64,000 nucleotides of DNA, from assembly GCA_905147135.1 (NCBI GenBank), contig LR990056.1, forward strand, positions 12,224,001 through 12,288,000, written 5' to 3'. The translations under genes and the position numbers were made by a program. Below the pieces are notes generated by a model. It did no database searches. It worked only from the letters and a program-made list of their open reading frames with translations, and was not told the origin of the DNA. This document shows positions 1-10,387 of this stretch, piece by piece; the stretch's first letter is position 1; each line of letters starts with the position of its first letter. This stretch comes from Blastobasis lacticolella. Taxonomy: Eukaryota; Arthropoda; Insecta; Lepidoptera; Blastobasidae.

Positions 1-850
1 CCAAAGGCACAGAAAACATAAAAAAAAATGGTTTTACACTGTTGTACCGACAATTTACGAAAAGTTAAAATTTTACACACACACACACCTTCAACGGCGA
101 GGTCGGCAACAGTCTGGTAACACATCGTATATAAGAATTCATAGGTACTTCACCTACTTTCACTTTATTATTAATATCCCATTGGCCTTTAATTTAAGCC
201 AAGCACGTACTGTAACACCATAGACCTACTAATGTAGGTACCATGAGGTAGATGTTGACATGTTATGGAATTCAAAGCCTAGCACAGTTAAAGAATACAT
301 ATTTGTAATTTTGATTTTTGAAGTTGGGCTGCGCAAAAGGATTAAATGTTTATTTTATTGTAAACAACAATAATAAACAATAGAAATAATGTTTCTTTTA
401 GGAGCCGACGGTGTCCCAACTGCACTGTAACTGACTGCAGGGCAAAGGTAAATGAAATAATGGTTACATTATGAAAATCCCTACAACCGATTCAGCTCCG
501 ACCTTTAGACCTAATTTCAAAGGGCCTATTAATGTTTAAAGTTCAAACAACCGATGAGTACGTCACACACAAGTAAGGCATTATCTTGACTGTGACAAAA
601 TGAGCAGTAGAACTTATCTCACAAAGAAAAAGTTGTCTGAAGTTTCCCGGCCGATCGGCTGTCAAGCCCACCCATTGGATATTAGACGAGCGGATTTCTT
701 CTTCTTTGCGGATTTATCTATCATATTTTTTGTGTAACGCCTCCATTCTTAGAGGTTACGACCGACATTAATCCTACCTACGAATACATGCGGGTATTAC
801 GAAGTAAAGGCTACAGACGGCTCTGTATGTGCATGCTGAATAGGGCATGT
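1..850. other. AT-rich non-coding stretch
   Basis: No long reading frame, RNA gene or clear repeat border was recognised. A short CA run lies near 77-87. Confidence 0.4.
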
Positions 851-852
851 AA

Positions 853-1055
853 TCTCCGGTGGAGTGGGAAATGCTACGGTTTCAGGCTGTTGATTTGTTC
901 TATCCGCCGAGTTCTATTCCCGGTGCCGCCGTGTACCTAGTACCTACCAATGGCGTCTCCGGTGGAGTGGAAATTAACACGAGTTCAGGCTGTTGATTTG
1001 TTTCTATCCGCCGAGGTCTATCCACAGTGCGGCGGTGTACCTAGTACCTACCAAT
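853..1055 (+). repeat. Two-unit tandem duplication of about 100 bp
   Basis: Units at about 853-955 and 956-1055 both open with TCTCCGGTGGAGTGG. They share an internal CAGGCTGTTGATTTG and close with GTGTACCTAGTACCTACCAA. The second unit abuts a SINE B body, so the pair may be the flank of, or part of, an older repeat. No coding potential was seen. Confidence 0.75.
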
Positions 1056-1062
1056 CATTTAT

Positions 1063-1279
1063 TCTGAGTTAGGTATGTACATTAGTTGAACACTGATCGA
1101 TGCTCTTACGGTAAGGGAAAATATCGTGATGAAACCTAATAAAACCTGCACGTTAAGACAACTGTATAATGTGTGTAACCATGATCCAATCTGCTCAGGT
1201 TCCCCTTAACAGGGTCACTCGCAGTCGCTCCACTGTAATTACTTATCTGCCAAATCCAACATAAACGCCAAGATGATTA
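1063..1279 (+). mobile_element. SINE B fragment (head missing)
   Basis: The body matches the other SINE B copies: GTACATTAGTTGAACACTGA, CGATGCTCTTACGGTAAGG, then a tail close to AACGCCAAGATGATTAG. The tRNA-like head is absent and the middle is shortened, so this is a decayed or truncated copy. Confidence 0.75.
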
Positions 1280-2724
1280 GGCCTACTGGAAGAGATTTCT
1301 TTTAGAAATAAGTTGTGCCTGTTGTGTCATAACTAATCTGTAATTTCTGTATTTGTTATATTGTACAATAAACTGTTAAACAAATAAAAATGATTTGTGA
1401 TATCAACTATATAACTAAATAAATATAAATAACTATATCTACGAACGAATAACTTAAGCTTGCTGCTGTTTTTAGTATAGAGTTATATTCCAATCGAGGA
1501 TTAAATACGAATATAAATCAGGGACGAACGCTAAGTTATTAAAAAAAGTCCACAAAGCCCAGAGCACCATCTGTCAACTGGAAACAAAACCGACCGTGGG
1601 AGGCGCAAGTAATTTCGGCGTACCTTTCTTCCTATATATTTTTCGGAATTAAATCCCAAAGGGGTGGATTAACCCGAGGGATTATGAAAACAAATCGTTA
1701 ATATTCCCCGTCATAACGCAACTGGCTGGCGTTCGCTATTGTTTCGGATTTCGAGTACGATTAAAACAACAGTGTTGTCAACTGATTAGAAAAGAGAAAT
1801 TTACAAAACAGTGACGAACATCAGCTCCACAATCTATTTTCCGATTTCAGAAGCAAATTGTGAAAAATAACTGTAAGGTCGATAGCATGAATACGGACCG
1901 GGGTTGGTAGATTTGATTAGAGGAATTTGTACCAATACTCGCAATTTGTCCTACAAGGTCATAAGGCAATATGCTTAGTTTTTGAATGACAATAATTCGT
2001 TATTACAATAGGATTCGTGTTTTGTGTTATCTTAACTAATTACCTTCGTCCACGTAGCTCTGTCTTTTCTCCAGTAACAAATTATAATAATGGCACGCAC
2101 TCAGTAATGGAATAGCACCAGCAAGTTCTATGTCAGATATTTCCTTTTTGGGTTCCCTTGGAACTAGCAAATTCACAAACATTATGTAGCGAACAACATT
2201 GGTTCAGTGGCGACCAAGATGTAGAAGCGGAAAACGGAACCTAAACCAAATGACTTTATTTCGTATTCATAACCGAAGGAATCCCTTCACATTTTTCAAC
2301 CTACCGATACAACGCGAATAGATTTGTATCGCAGGTCCCTAAAAATGAGATCCACGAGCGGTTAGCCAATCGCCTGGAACTTCCAGAGTAGGTGGATGAA
2401 GAGATAAATCTATAAAAGAGACGGGATAGCGATATTTAAAAGCCGTCGAGTTTGTGGCGCTCAAACTGATGATTTATTTATGAATCTCCTACCTTCGGGA
2501 CCGTTCTCCATCAATATTTTGTTTATATAAGCCGATAGGGCCGTTATCGGAAAAGCCTTTGTCGTAGTATTTTATAGGGAGCTGTACCTATAGATCATTA
2601 TCTAACCCATATTACCGCATAATGTTGACAGTTTAACATGAAATTGCTCTTTGATTTCAAAAAGATTAAAGCATCAACTTCGTAATCTTAACTTTTGAAT
2701 CTTTTATCTGACTAATCAGCAAGT
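1280..2724. other. Non-coding stretch, no gene recognised
   Basis: No coding frame is supported. A TATAAAAG box occurs at 2411-2418 with a CCAAT-like AGCCAATCG about 45 bp upstream. No downstream exon could be tied to it, so it is not called as a promoter. Confidence 0.4.
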
Positions 2725-2847
2725 AATTTTTTTTATATACCTCTAAGGTGGCAAACAAGCTTGCGGCCTGCCTGATGGTAAGCAGTCACCGCAGCCTATG
2801 GACGTTTGCAATACCAGGGGCATCACCCACGCGATATTTATTAGTAT
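2725..2847 (-). repeat. CR1-like LINE 3' tail (family D)
   Basis: Read on the minus strand it gives the family D tail: GATGCCCCTGGTATTGCAAA, then CTTACCATCAGGCAGGCCGC, then TTGTTTGCCACC and an A-rich end. The copy at 51815-52066 shows that this tail follows a reverse-transcriptase C-terminus. This copy stops at CACGCG, exactly where the (TCATAA)-tailed LINE begins. Confidence 0.75.
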
Positions 2848-2864
2848 TTATAGTTAGTATTTAT

Positions 2865-2892
2865 TCATAATCATAATCATAATCATAATCAT
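2865..2892 (-). repeat. (TCATAA)n terminal tail of the LINE
   Basis: Nearly five perfect hexamer repeats mark the 3' terminus of the LINE, the usual signature of target-primed reverse transcription in elements that end in a microsatellite. Confidence 0.85.
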
Positions 2893-3317
2893 TTATTCAG
2901 TCATCACAGGTACATAAAGGTGGTAAATAGTAATAGTAGCGGCTCCATGATGCGCCTTAAAGCATACTAAATATTACAAGATTCACATGAACTTGATTGT
3001 TTATAATACAATTAAAAAGTAAATTAAATAAATGTCAAATCTCTAAACATTTTTATGTCAAATAATTAAAATTGAATGTCTTAAGTTAAAACAATTAATT
3101 TATAATGACAAATAATAATAATTCAAATGTACTAATTATTTCATAAAATGTCAATAAAATATAAAATGTCAAGTAATAATAATTCAAATTTAATAGTTAT
3201 TCCATAAAGTGTCACTAAAAAAATGTCAATCTGAATTATTAAAATAATGTCATCGCCCTTAAAAAAAATAAAAATAAAATGTATTCCTACCAAATATAAT
3301 GCTAAAATATCCAAATG

Positions 3318-6200
3318 TCAAAGTTTTCTTAAATTGATGTCACTAAGGTAATCATTAATATTATAATAGCATTTATCAATTAGTAAATTAGTTAAAAATA
3401 ATTTGAAATTTTTAACATCTAGAGATTTTGCACATTCTGGTAGTTTGTTATATAGTTTGGGACCCATTTCAGTAATATTTTTACTCATCATTGCTGTTTT
3501 GCAGCAATGTGTCTCTATTGTAATGTTTCTGGGTCTAAGCTTAATGGAGTCAACTACAGGCTTCTTTTTAAATATGTTTGGGTTGCAATGCACGAATACG
3601 CAACACTCCAAAATGTACAGACACGGAAATGTTAATAATTTCATTGATTTAAAATGGGGCTGGCAGGAGTCCACAGGTTTGATGCCACACATTGCCCTAA
3701 TACACCTTTTTTGAGCCCTAAACACAGTTTCCCTCTCTGAAGAGTTGCCCCAAAAAATTATGCCATATCGCAAAGTTGCAATCACAAATCCATGATATGA
3801 CGTTAGGACTGTTTGCCGGTCTGCTACTTTGGATAATTTATATAAGGCAAATGAGAACTTAAATAATTTTTTACAAACGTCCTGTGAATGTGTTACCCAT
3901 GTCATATTGTTGTCTACATAGAGCCCTAGAAATTTAACTGTTTGTGTTTCGGCTATTGTTTGATTTTTATGTATAATTTTTAGCGTGTCGGTCTTTTTTC
4001 TCTGTGTAAATTGCATTATATTAGTTTTTTCAATATTAATCTTTAGATTGTTCATGTCAAGCCAGTTTATTACATTATTTAAAGTATTATTTATTTCTAA
4101 TTGATAATCAGTGTCATTATTGTGGTCAAAAAATATTGTATTGTCATCGGCAAAAAGTGTCATTTGATATTTACTTGATTTTACAATGTCATTAATAAAT
4201 ATTAAAAATAATAAAGGTCCAAGAACACTACCTTGAGGAACTCCATATTTAATGGTCTGGCTGTCAGAAATATAAGTTTCTTCCTCTTTGGAATCTATTG
4301 ATACTTGTGTCAGTTTAGTATACTGTTTTCGACCTTCTAGATAGGATGCTATTAAATTTAAAGAGTTGCCACGGAATCCATAACGCTCCAATTTCCATAG
4401 CAGCAGCTTGTGATCAACGCGATCAAATGCCTTTGACATGTCCATGAATATGGCACATGATGGAGACCTCTTATCCATGTGTGTAACAGCATGTTTCACT
4501 AAATCATAAATTGCCATACTTGTCGTTTTATCTTTCCTAAAGCCGTTTTGCTCCGTAATTAATAAATTGTGTTTCTCTAAGAAATTATAAAAAATTTCGT
4601 GAATAATCTTTTCAAAAATTTTTGAGATTACTGGTAAAAGAGCTACTGGACGATAATTTGACATGTCACTTTCGTCACCTTTTTTGAAAAGCGGCACAAC
4701 AATAGCCGTTTTCAGTTTATTCGGAAAGGTACCTGTAGATAAACATAGGTTTACTAAGTGACTTAAGGGATTGGCAATTAGATCTGCAACATATTTAACT
4801 GCCTTTGTGCTAATATCATCACAACCTACACTATTCGTATTCTTTAACGCCATGATGGTTTTGTATACGGCCGTAGCTGTAGTTGGAGCCATAAATATTG
4901 AATATAAATTGTTTTGTATATTAATGTCATAGTTTTTATTGTCATTGTGTATTACATCATTATTTTGGTTTATAAAAAAATCATTAAATGAGTTAACAAT
5001 TTGTGATGGCGACGTAATATGTTTGTCATTTACAACAACGCCGGTAATTGGCTCTTTTGGATAGCTGCTCTTTGTACTATTAATAATTTTCCACGTAGCT
5101 TTAGATTTATTTTTGGAAGTATTTATATAATAAGCATTTTGTGATCTTTGTGTTAGTTTTATTATTTTTCTTAGTCTGCGTGAATACGATTTTAAAGCCA
5201 CTTTAGTTTTGTCATCTTTATTTCGCCGATAGCGCCATAAAGTTTCCCTTTTTTTTCTACAACATGATTTTATTCCTTTTGTAAGCCACTTTGGTTTTGT
5301 CATTATTGTTTTTTTTATTGTTTTATAGGGAAAACATAAATCATGGAGACATTTAAATATATCAATGAAATTATTGTATCCTTCATTAACGTCTGTACTA
5401 TTAAACACGTCGGCAAAAGTTAAACTTTCAACATATTTTCTGAAAATTTGAAAATTTTCCGTACTGTAATCACGACGTTTAATAAACCATGATTTTACAG
5501 CACACGTTTTTTTCGTAGGACATATTAAGATTTGTGCAGCGTGATCTGATAAAGCCATATCTATTACCTGTGCTTTTGATCCCTTTACATTATGAGCAAA
5601 GTTATCGATGCAAGTTCCGCTGTTGACTCTTGTTGCTTGTTTAATTTCAAGATTTAAGTTATGGCACAGCAAATGATTAATAAATTCCCGACTTTTTGGA
5701 GTGTCTTTTAGCGTGTCTATATTGAAATCTCCACAGAGTACAATTTTTTTGTTTGTTTTGCAGTTGACTCTATTTAAACTTTGTTCTAAAATATCGTGAA
5801 AAATATTAAAACTAGTGTTAGGAACTCTATACATACATAAAATTATTAAACTATGATCACACAGCTCAATTGCGCAGACTTCAGTTATACATTGCACGGA
5901 CAACTTCCCTATGTCTTCTAATACCTTGTACCTAAGTCCATTTTTCACAATAATACATGATCCCCCTCTTTTTTTATCTCTTGAGTAGCTAGCTGCTAAT
6001 GTGAAGTTCGGTATAGTTAAGAGTGCTTCATTGTCTGGAATCATGTTGTGCTCAGTTATACATAAAACGTCTATACCCATGCTGTGATCTGCTATCACAC
6101 TTAGATTGACTATAAGGTCATCAGTTTTTGTTAATAGTCCTGAGATATTTTGATGGAGTATTCGAATGTTATTGTAATAGAAAAAAATTATTATTTTTAA
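3318..6200 (-). CDS. LINE ORF2: endonuclease-reverse transcriptase
   Basis: The frame is open from 6200 down to a stop at 3318, about 960 codons. Domain order: APE-type endonuclease, reverse transcriptase, C-terminal region. The endonuclease begins in the open frame before any ATG (HQNISGL), then CITEHN (catalytic Glu), CGDFNIDTL and ALSDHA (catalytic Asp-His). Reverse transcriptase motifs include GFRKDKTTSM, MDMSKAFDRVDH (catalytic Asp), GVPQGSVLGPLLF and TLFADDNTIF (the F/YADD box). The first in-frame ATG (6080) lies inside the endonuclease. The frame overlaps ORF1 by 32 nt in the +1 register, so expression probably needs frameshifting or reinitiation. Family by motifs: CR1/Jockey group; exact clade not determined. 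It acts in target-primed retrotransposition of its own RNA. Confidence 0.92.
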   Translation of the reverse strand, partial: LKIIIFFYYNNIRILHQNISGLLTKTDDLIVNLSVIADHSMGIDVLCITEHNMIPDNEALLTIPNFTLAASYSRDKKRGGSCIIVKNGLRYKVLEDIGKLSVQCITEVCAIELCDHSLIILCMYRVPNTSFNIFHDILEQSLNRVNCKTNKKIVLCGDFNIDTLKDTPKSREFINHLLCHNLNLEIKQATRVNSGTCIDNFAHNVKGSKAQVIDMALSDHAAQILICPTKKTCAVKSWFIKRRDYSTENFQIFRKYVESLTFADVFNSTDVNEGYNNFIDIFKCLHDLCFPYKTIKKTIMTKPKWLTKGIKSCCRKKRETLWRYRRNKDDKTKVALKSYSRRLRKIIKLTQRSQNAYYINTSKNKSKATWKIINSTKSSYPKEPITGVVVNDKHITSPSQIVNSFNDFFINQNNDVIHNDNKNYDINIQNNLYSIFMAPTTATAVYKTIMALKNTNSVGCDDISTKAVKYVADLIANPLSHLVNLCLSTGTFPNKLKTAIVVPLFKKGDESDMSNYRPVALLPVISKIFEKIIHEIFYNFLEKHNLLITEQNGFRKDKTTSMAIYDLVKHAVTHMDKRSPSCAIFMDMSKAFDRVDHKLLLWKLERYGFRGNSLNLIASYLEGRKQYTKLTQVSIDSKEEETYISDSQTIKYGVPQGSVLGPLLFLIFINDIVKSSKYQMTLFADDNTIFFDHNNDTDYQLEINNTLNNVINWLDMNNLKINIEKTNIMQFTQRKKTDTLKIIHKNQTIAETQTVKFLGLYVDNNMTWVTHSQDVCKKLFKFSFALYKLSKVADRQTVLTSYHGFVIATLRYGIIFWGNSSERETVFRAQKRCIRAMCGIKPVDSCQPHFKSMKLLTFPCLYILECCVFVHCNPNIFKKKPVVDSIKLRPRNITIETHCCKTAMMSKNITEMGPKLYNKLPECAKSLDVKNFKLFLTNLLIDKCYYNINDYLSDINLRKL

Positions 6201-6831
6201 TTAAATTTTGCTGTTTGCTGTCGTCAATGTCATCGTCTTCCTCACCTTTTTTGCTGTCAATTTTTAGTAAGCTGATATATTCCGCTATGTTCTGGATTAT
6301 GTTTTGCACTCCTGTATTTTTTATTTTCCCAGTAACCGCAGAGAACATGTTCAGCTGTAGATCTTTATTTGCATCAAGAAACATGGCGTATGCATATTTT
6401 GATGTACTTTGTATAAGTATATTATTAAACATTTCTACTCGCCAATTGAATAGATATGTGCCACATATATAATTAGGAGAGACTATTATTACATTTGTTT
6501 CATTAGCTATAATTTGTAAGTTGTTTTTAATTGAGTCCACTAATGCTTTGTAGTTTCGCGATCTTTTGAAATCCTCTTCACCGATCATGACAACAAAGTA
6601 ATCCCGCTTAGTTAGACCTGTAGCCTTTTGTTTCACATTACTGGTTAAAATATCTACTCCCACATTTGGCGTTATGTAGTGAAGCGTTTCATAGTCATCG
6701 TAGAAAATGTTTTGTTTTAGATTTCGCAATATATTATATCGTTTGCTATTTGAAATTATGTATATCTTTGGTTTATCAACTTCGTATTTCTTTTTTATTG
6801 TTTGTTCGCTCTTTTTATTGTTTGTTATTAT
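6169..6831 (-). CDS. LINE ORF1, C-terminal part (5'-truncated)
   Basis: The frame is open from 6831 to a TAA at 6169-6171, about 220 codons with no convincing ATG. The visible protein has a hydrophobic strand (YFVVMIGEEDF), a second strand (VIIVSPNYICG) and a Lys/Asp-rich end. This pattern resembles the SGNH/esterase-like ORF1 domain reported in CR1-type LINEs, but that is inference from layout, not a motif match. The real start is probably lost by 5' truncation near 6838. It ends 32 nt inside the open frame of ORF2, in a different register, just after a run of seven T. Confidence 0.65.
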   Translation of the reverse strand: MITNNKKSEQTIKKKYEVDKPKIYIISNSKRYNILRNLKQNIFYDDYETLHYITPNVGVDILTSNVKQKATGLTKRDYFVVMIGEEDFKRSRNYKALVDSIKNNLQIIANETNVIIVSPNYICGTYLFNWRVEMFNNILIQSTSKYAYAMFLDANKDLQLNMFSAVTGKIKNTGVQNIIQNIAEYISLLKIDSKKGEEDDDIDDSKQQNLIKNNNFFLLQ

Positions 6832-6840
6832 TTAACATAC

Positions 6841-7100
6841 TGGCCATCCGGTGTCCGGCAGAGTAGAATAGCACCAACCCTTTACACTCGTGGGTGTCGT
6901 ACAAGGCGACTAATGTTTTCGAGGCAACAGACCTTATTGTCTCCGTAGGCTGGGAAATGGGCAGCAGCGTTTTCCATTGTCATATTTATAACACTGCGAT
7001 CTCCAACCCACCTGACAAGCGTAGAGATTATGGCAATAACCTCCTCTTTCGTGGGAGAGGCCCTAACTCCTGCAGTGGGCTGTTATGAGCTGTGACGACG
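6841..7100 (+). mobile_element. SINE A copy
   Basis: Family A runs from GTGTCCGGCAGAGTAGAATA through GGGCAGCAGCRTTTTCCATT and ATCTCCAACCCRCCTG to CCTGCAGTGGRCTGTTATG. It abuts the truncated 5' end of the LINE. Any reading frames in it are conserved only because the repeat is conserved. Confidence 0.85.
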
Positions 7101-7510
7101 TAATATATTATTTAACATACATCTACTTCAGTTTTGGCATTCACGTTAAAATAGAGCATTATTAAAATCCTCAGTAGCGAAAAGTAGAAAATGACAGAGA
7201 AGACCTTTTGTATTGTAATTTATCTGTCGAAGCAGACTCGCGGAGGCAGGCGCCAGTTAAGCTGAACTAATCCTCTGCGTTCACTAGACCGAGTAAGTGT
7301 TGAGCTCTTGCGACTGGGTATGCAATTTCCAGATGCGAGCGAACCTTATAGTATTTTGTAAAACATAGCTTTCTACTGCTCCTATAGCTCAACCAAGTAT
7401 TTTCGAAGGACACTTTCTTTCAACACTTCTTGCCCGATAAACAAAATCCCAATCAAATTAAATAAAGTTTGCAGTCAACTATCATCAACTTGACACTATC
7501 CCGGTTTTAA
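7101..7510. other. Non-coding stretch
   Basis: No gene or repeat border was recognised. Confidence 0.35.
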
Positions 7511-7735
7511 TCACGCGCGCGAGGGCCCGGGATGCGTCTTGACAATGATCCAGGATTTGGCAGATTAGGTAATTAAAGTGGAGCGACTGCCGTCTGAACT
7601 CCGTGGGCCTGTTAAGAGGAGAACCTGACCAGATTGTATCATGGTTACACATTCAATGTGCAGGTTTCGTCACGATGTTTTCACTGTAAGAGCATCGGTT
7701 TTGTTCAAATAATGTACACAACTCTGAAAACAGTC
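7511..7735 (-). mobile_element. SINE B, minus-strand copy (head missing)
   Basis: In reverse it carries the family B landmarks: AACCGATGCTCTTACAGTGA, CGTGACGAAACCTGCAC, GGAGCGACTGCC in the complementary orientation, and CGCGAGGGCCCGGG near the 3' end. The tRNA-like head is absent. Confidence 0.8.
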
Positions 7736-8392
7736 TTTGGTATAAAGCGGCACTGCGGTTCGAACTTTCAACTTCACATTCTCATTATTATCTCAATTAA
7801 AACGATGTATCTTTAGCTGAGTGTACAAAATTAGAATATATAAGGTATCTAGATATCTCTAAAAGAGGGTAGGATAGTAATCCGAGCTTAGTGTCGGCCC
7901 AGTGGGTCCGTCGTGTCAATGCGCACCATTTAGCTGCTTGTTGCTGAACATAATCCGGACGTATGCCAACACCTTTGCTATGTATAGGTCTCTACCAATT
8001 TGCTTGTTGTAAATATACTAATCAACTGCGTCGAAATATCGAGGTAAAAATAATACTAACCGTGGTAATAATCCAGATAACATGTGCGATGGAAGTGTAC
8101 TGAACCACGAAAGTCTTAAAACCTATATAGGTCAAACAATGTTTGGTAATTTTGTTAATTTGGTCTGGCAAAACTACTGAAATACAACGACAACCTTCAA
8201 ATTTCGATCAGTGTTATTTTCGTTCGCCAGTTGGCCAGTTCATGACTAAATAATTAGCCGCAATGAGGCCGAAGGAAGGCCCTGAAGGCCTGTAATAACG
8301 CGGAGTCAAGTTCACCGTGTAATTTCACGTTGACTTTGTACGCCATCGTTCACAGGTGCTACAGTCTACACGTTACCGCACCTGCTCCTCCT
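7736..8392. other. Non-coding stretch
   Basis: No supported coding frame or RNA gene was seen. Confidence 0.35.
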
Positions 8393-8640
8393 GTCGACCT
8401 GGGTGGTTCAGTTAGTTAACGTGCCGGTCGCCCCGCAGAGGTTACGGGATCGATTCCCGGCAGAGCAGAAATGATGATAAATTAAAATTTCTGTTATGGG
8501 TTTGGGTGTTATATATTTAAAAATATATAAGTAGTTTATCAGTTTTCTAGCACCCATAATACAAGCTTTGCTTACTTTGGGGCTAGATGGCGCTGTGTTA
8601 ACAGTCGAAGTATATTTATTAATTGTGTTATAAAACTATA
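8393..8640 (+). mobile_element. SINE C copy
   Basis: A tRNA-derived head has box-B-like GGGATCGATTCCC. The body follows: AATTTCTGTTATGGGTTTGG, TCTAGCACCCATAATACAAG, then GGGGCTAGATGGCGCTGTGT. It is diverged from other copies, so it is old. Confidence 0.8.
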
Positions 8641-8679
8641 ATATCTAACGGCATGCTTCGCAGAAAGTTCTGTTCCCAC

Positions 8680-8757
8680 ACTGCCCGGCCTGGAATCGAA
8701 CCAAAGACCTCCGCGTGACAGACCGGCATTTTAACCAACTGAACCACTCAGGTTGTC
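8680..8757 (-). mobile_element. SINE C head fragment, minus strand
   Basis: Reverse-complement tRNA-like head with a decayed B box (GGTTCGATTCC) and CCTGAGTGGTTCAGTTGG. Only the head survives, close to another SINE C in the opposite orientation. Confidence 0.65.
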
Positions 8758-8796
8758 AATATACCTTTTATTTATACCTTTTTATACATTGGACAT

Positions 8797-9053
8797 GGTG
8801 TGTGGTGGTGGTGTGTGGTGCCGCCACCTCAAAGAATAGCACCACCCCATCTCTTCCCGTGGGTGTCGTAAGAGGCGACTAAGGGACAAATCCGAAAGGT
8901 GGGCAGCAGCATCTTTCTGGGTAGATTTACATCAACTGCACTGCGATCTCCAACCCGCCTGCCAAGCGTGGAGATTATGGCAATGACCTCCCTTTTCGTG
9001 GGAGAGGCCCGAAGTCCTGCAGTGGACTGTTATGGGCTGTGATGATGATGATG
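8797..9053 (+). mobile_element. SINE A copy with 13-bp target duplication
   Basis: A full-length family A element ends in GATGATGATGATG. It is flanked by the direct repeat ATACATTGGACAT at 8784-8796 and 9054-9066, which defines the element ends and shows LINE-type retroposition. The (ATG)n tail resembles RTE-type LINE tails in this window, so an RTE partner is the likeliest mobiliser (inference). Confidence 0.88.
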
Positions 9054-9469
9054 ATACATTGGACATACCATTGGACAAATATCTAGCGGCTTTCTATCTT
9101 ATGTAATACCATTGTTTTCTATGTGTAACAAACGACCTATTGTAGAACGAAAATGTCAGACCTCACGGCTTATTTCTATATCTATCTCTTGGATCACTAT
9201 CCTATTCTACAGCTGAAAACCGTTCGAAAATTCATTATGTAACAATATAGAATTACTACCAATCTCATTACCATAAACGGCAACACAGACAGTACTAAAT
9301 TAAGCTGATAAAGACTTATGTAAATCAGCTTCCATCCTTCCTACGTAGGAAGGTCGCAGCAGTGCCAAGTTCATGGGCTACTTAACTAAACCTGTTCTAT
9401 AAGTAGCTGTAAATGGTGTAAATGTCTAGTGGTCACGTAATCTTTTCAGTTAGTTAAGTACCAATTATT

Positions 9470-9575
9470 TTTTTATTCTACGCAGTGACAAACGAGCAGA
9501 CACCTGATGGTAAGCGGTAACTGTCACCTATAACATCTACGATTAATGCATTTAGGTTGTAGGCAACAAAAATGC
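9470..9575 (-). repeat. LINE 3' tail fragment (CR1-like)
   Basis: Reading minus: TTACCATCAGGTGTCTGCTC then GTTTGTCACTG and an A-rich end. The same variant occurs in plus orientation at 15690-15812, including the ACCTAAATGCAT-like stretch upstream. Confidence 0.6.
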
Positions 9576-9782
9576 AGAACCGCAGGTGCGTTGTTACTGT
9601 CAGGACTAAGATGAAGTCATGCCCGTATTTCCGTTGGCTACCTACTGACAGTTTAAAATGTAGATGTTGAAAACTTGTCTCGCTATAAGAAATCCATTAC
9701 CGCAACTAGATAGCTTCAAACGAATGTCGATATCAGAAAAAAAAACAAAATATTATATGTAGGTAATTCATAGTAAAATTTT

Positions 9783-10110
9783 CGAAAGCGTCGGTGGCCG
9801 AACGGTTAGAGTATACGACTCGTAAGCCAGTTGACTGTTTTCTGAGTTATGTACATTAGTTGAATACTAACCGATGCTCTTACGGTGAGGGAAAACATCG
9901 TGATGAAACCTGCACATTCAGGCGACTGGATGTGTAACCATGATCTAATCTGGTCAGTTTCCCTTGTTAGCAGGGTCATGGAGGTCAGACGGCAGTCGCT
10001 CCACTGTAATTACCTGACCTGCCAAAATCCTGGATCATGGTCAAGGCGGACCCCGGGCCCTTGTGCGCGAGAGCACAACCGGGACATTAACGCCAAGATG
10101 ATGATGAATG
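9783..10110 (+). mobile_element. SINE B, full length, 18-bp target duplication
   Basis: The tRNA-like head GCGTCGGTGGCCGAACGG has an A-box-like segment. The body runs from GAGTTATGTACATTAGTTGA to ACATTAACGCCAAGATGATG. A perfect direct repeat AATTCATAGTAAAATTTT flanks it (9765-9782 and 10111-10128), giving exact ends and showing a fairly recent insertion. Confidence 0.9.
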
Positions 10111-10387
10111 AATTCATAGTAAAATTTTAAATACTCAAGAACATGATCCCTAGGTAAGGGACATTGAAACCGCAACATTGGAGGCTGAGAATTATCCGGG
10201 TGGAAACCGCAGGAAACCTAGATAGGCAGCAATAAATCTACCCTTGCCTATGTACCGACTTGATGAGGGTCACGACAAGAATACACTTACAAACTGTAAC
10301 ACTGTGACAAAATATTTACTTCAGAATACCTGTTATCACATTTTAACAGCTGTGGATTCAATGCGGAGTTACATAGCGCCAACGACG
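10111..10387. other. Non-coding stretch
   Basis: Holds the right-hand target duplication of the preceding SINE, then nothing recognised. Confidence 0.35.

Larger units (their letters stand above)
2848..6840 (-). mobile_element. 5'-truncated non-LTR retrotransposon (LINE)
   Basis: A roughly 4-kb element on the minus strand carries the end of ORF1, a complete APE-endonuclease/reverse-transcriptase ORF2, a roughly 0.4-kb AT-rich 3' UTR and a terminal (TCATAA)n microsatellite at 2865-2892 instead of poly(A). Such hexamer tails occur in CR1/Jockey-group LINEs. The 5' side is cut off near 6838, where a SINE A copy starts. The 3' UTR holds a partial tandem duplication (about 3100-3165 and 3168-3230, both with AATAATAATTCAAAT). 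ORF2 has no internal stop, so the copy is young or recently active, although 5'-dead. Confidence 0.9.

Noticed and set aside
2370..2418. TATAAAAG with CCAAT-like sequence as a promoter
   Set aside because: No exon or frame downstream could be linked to it.
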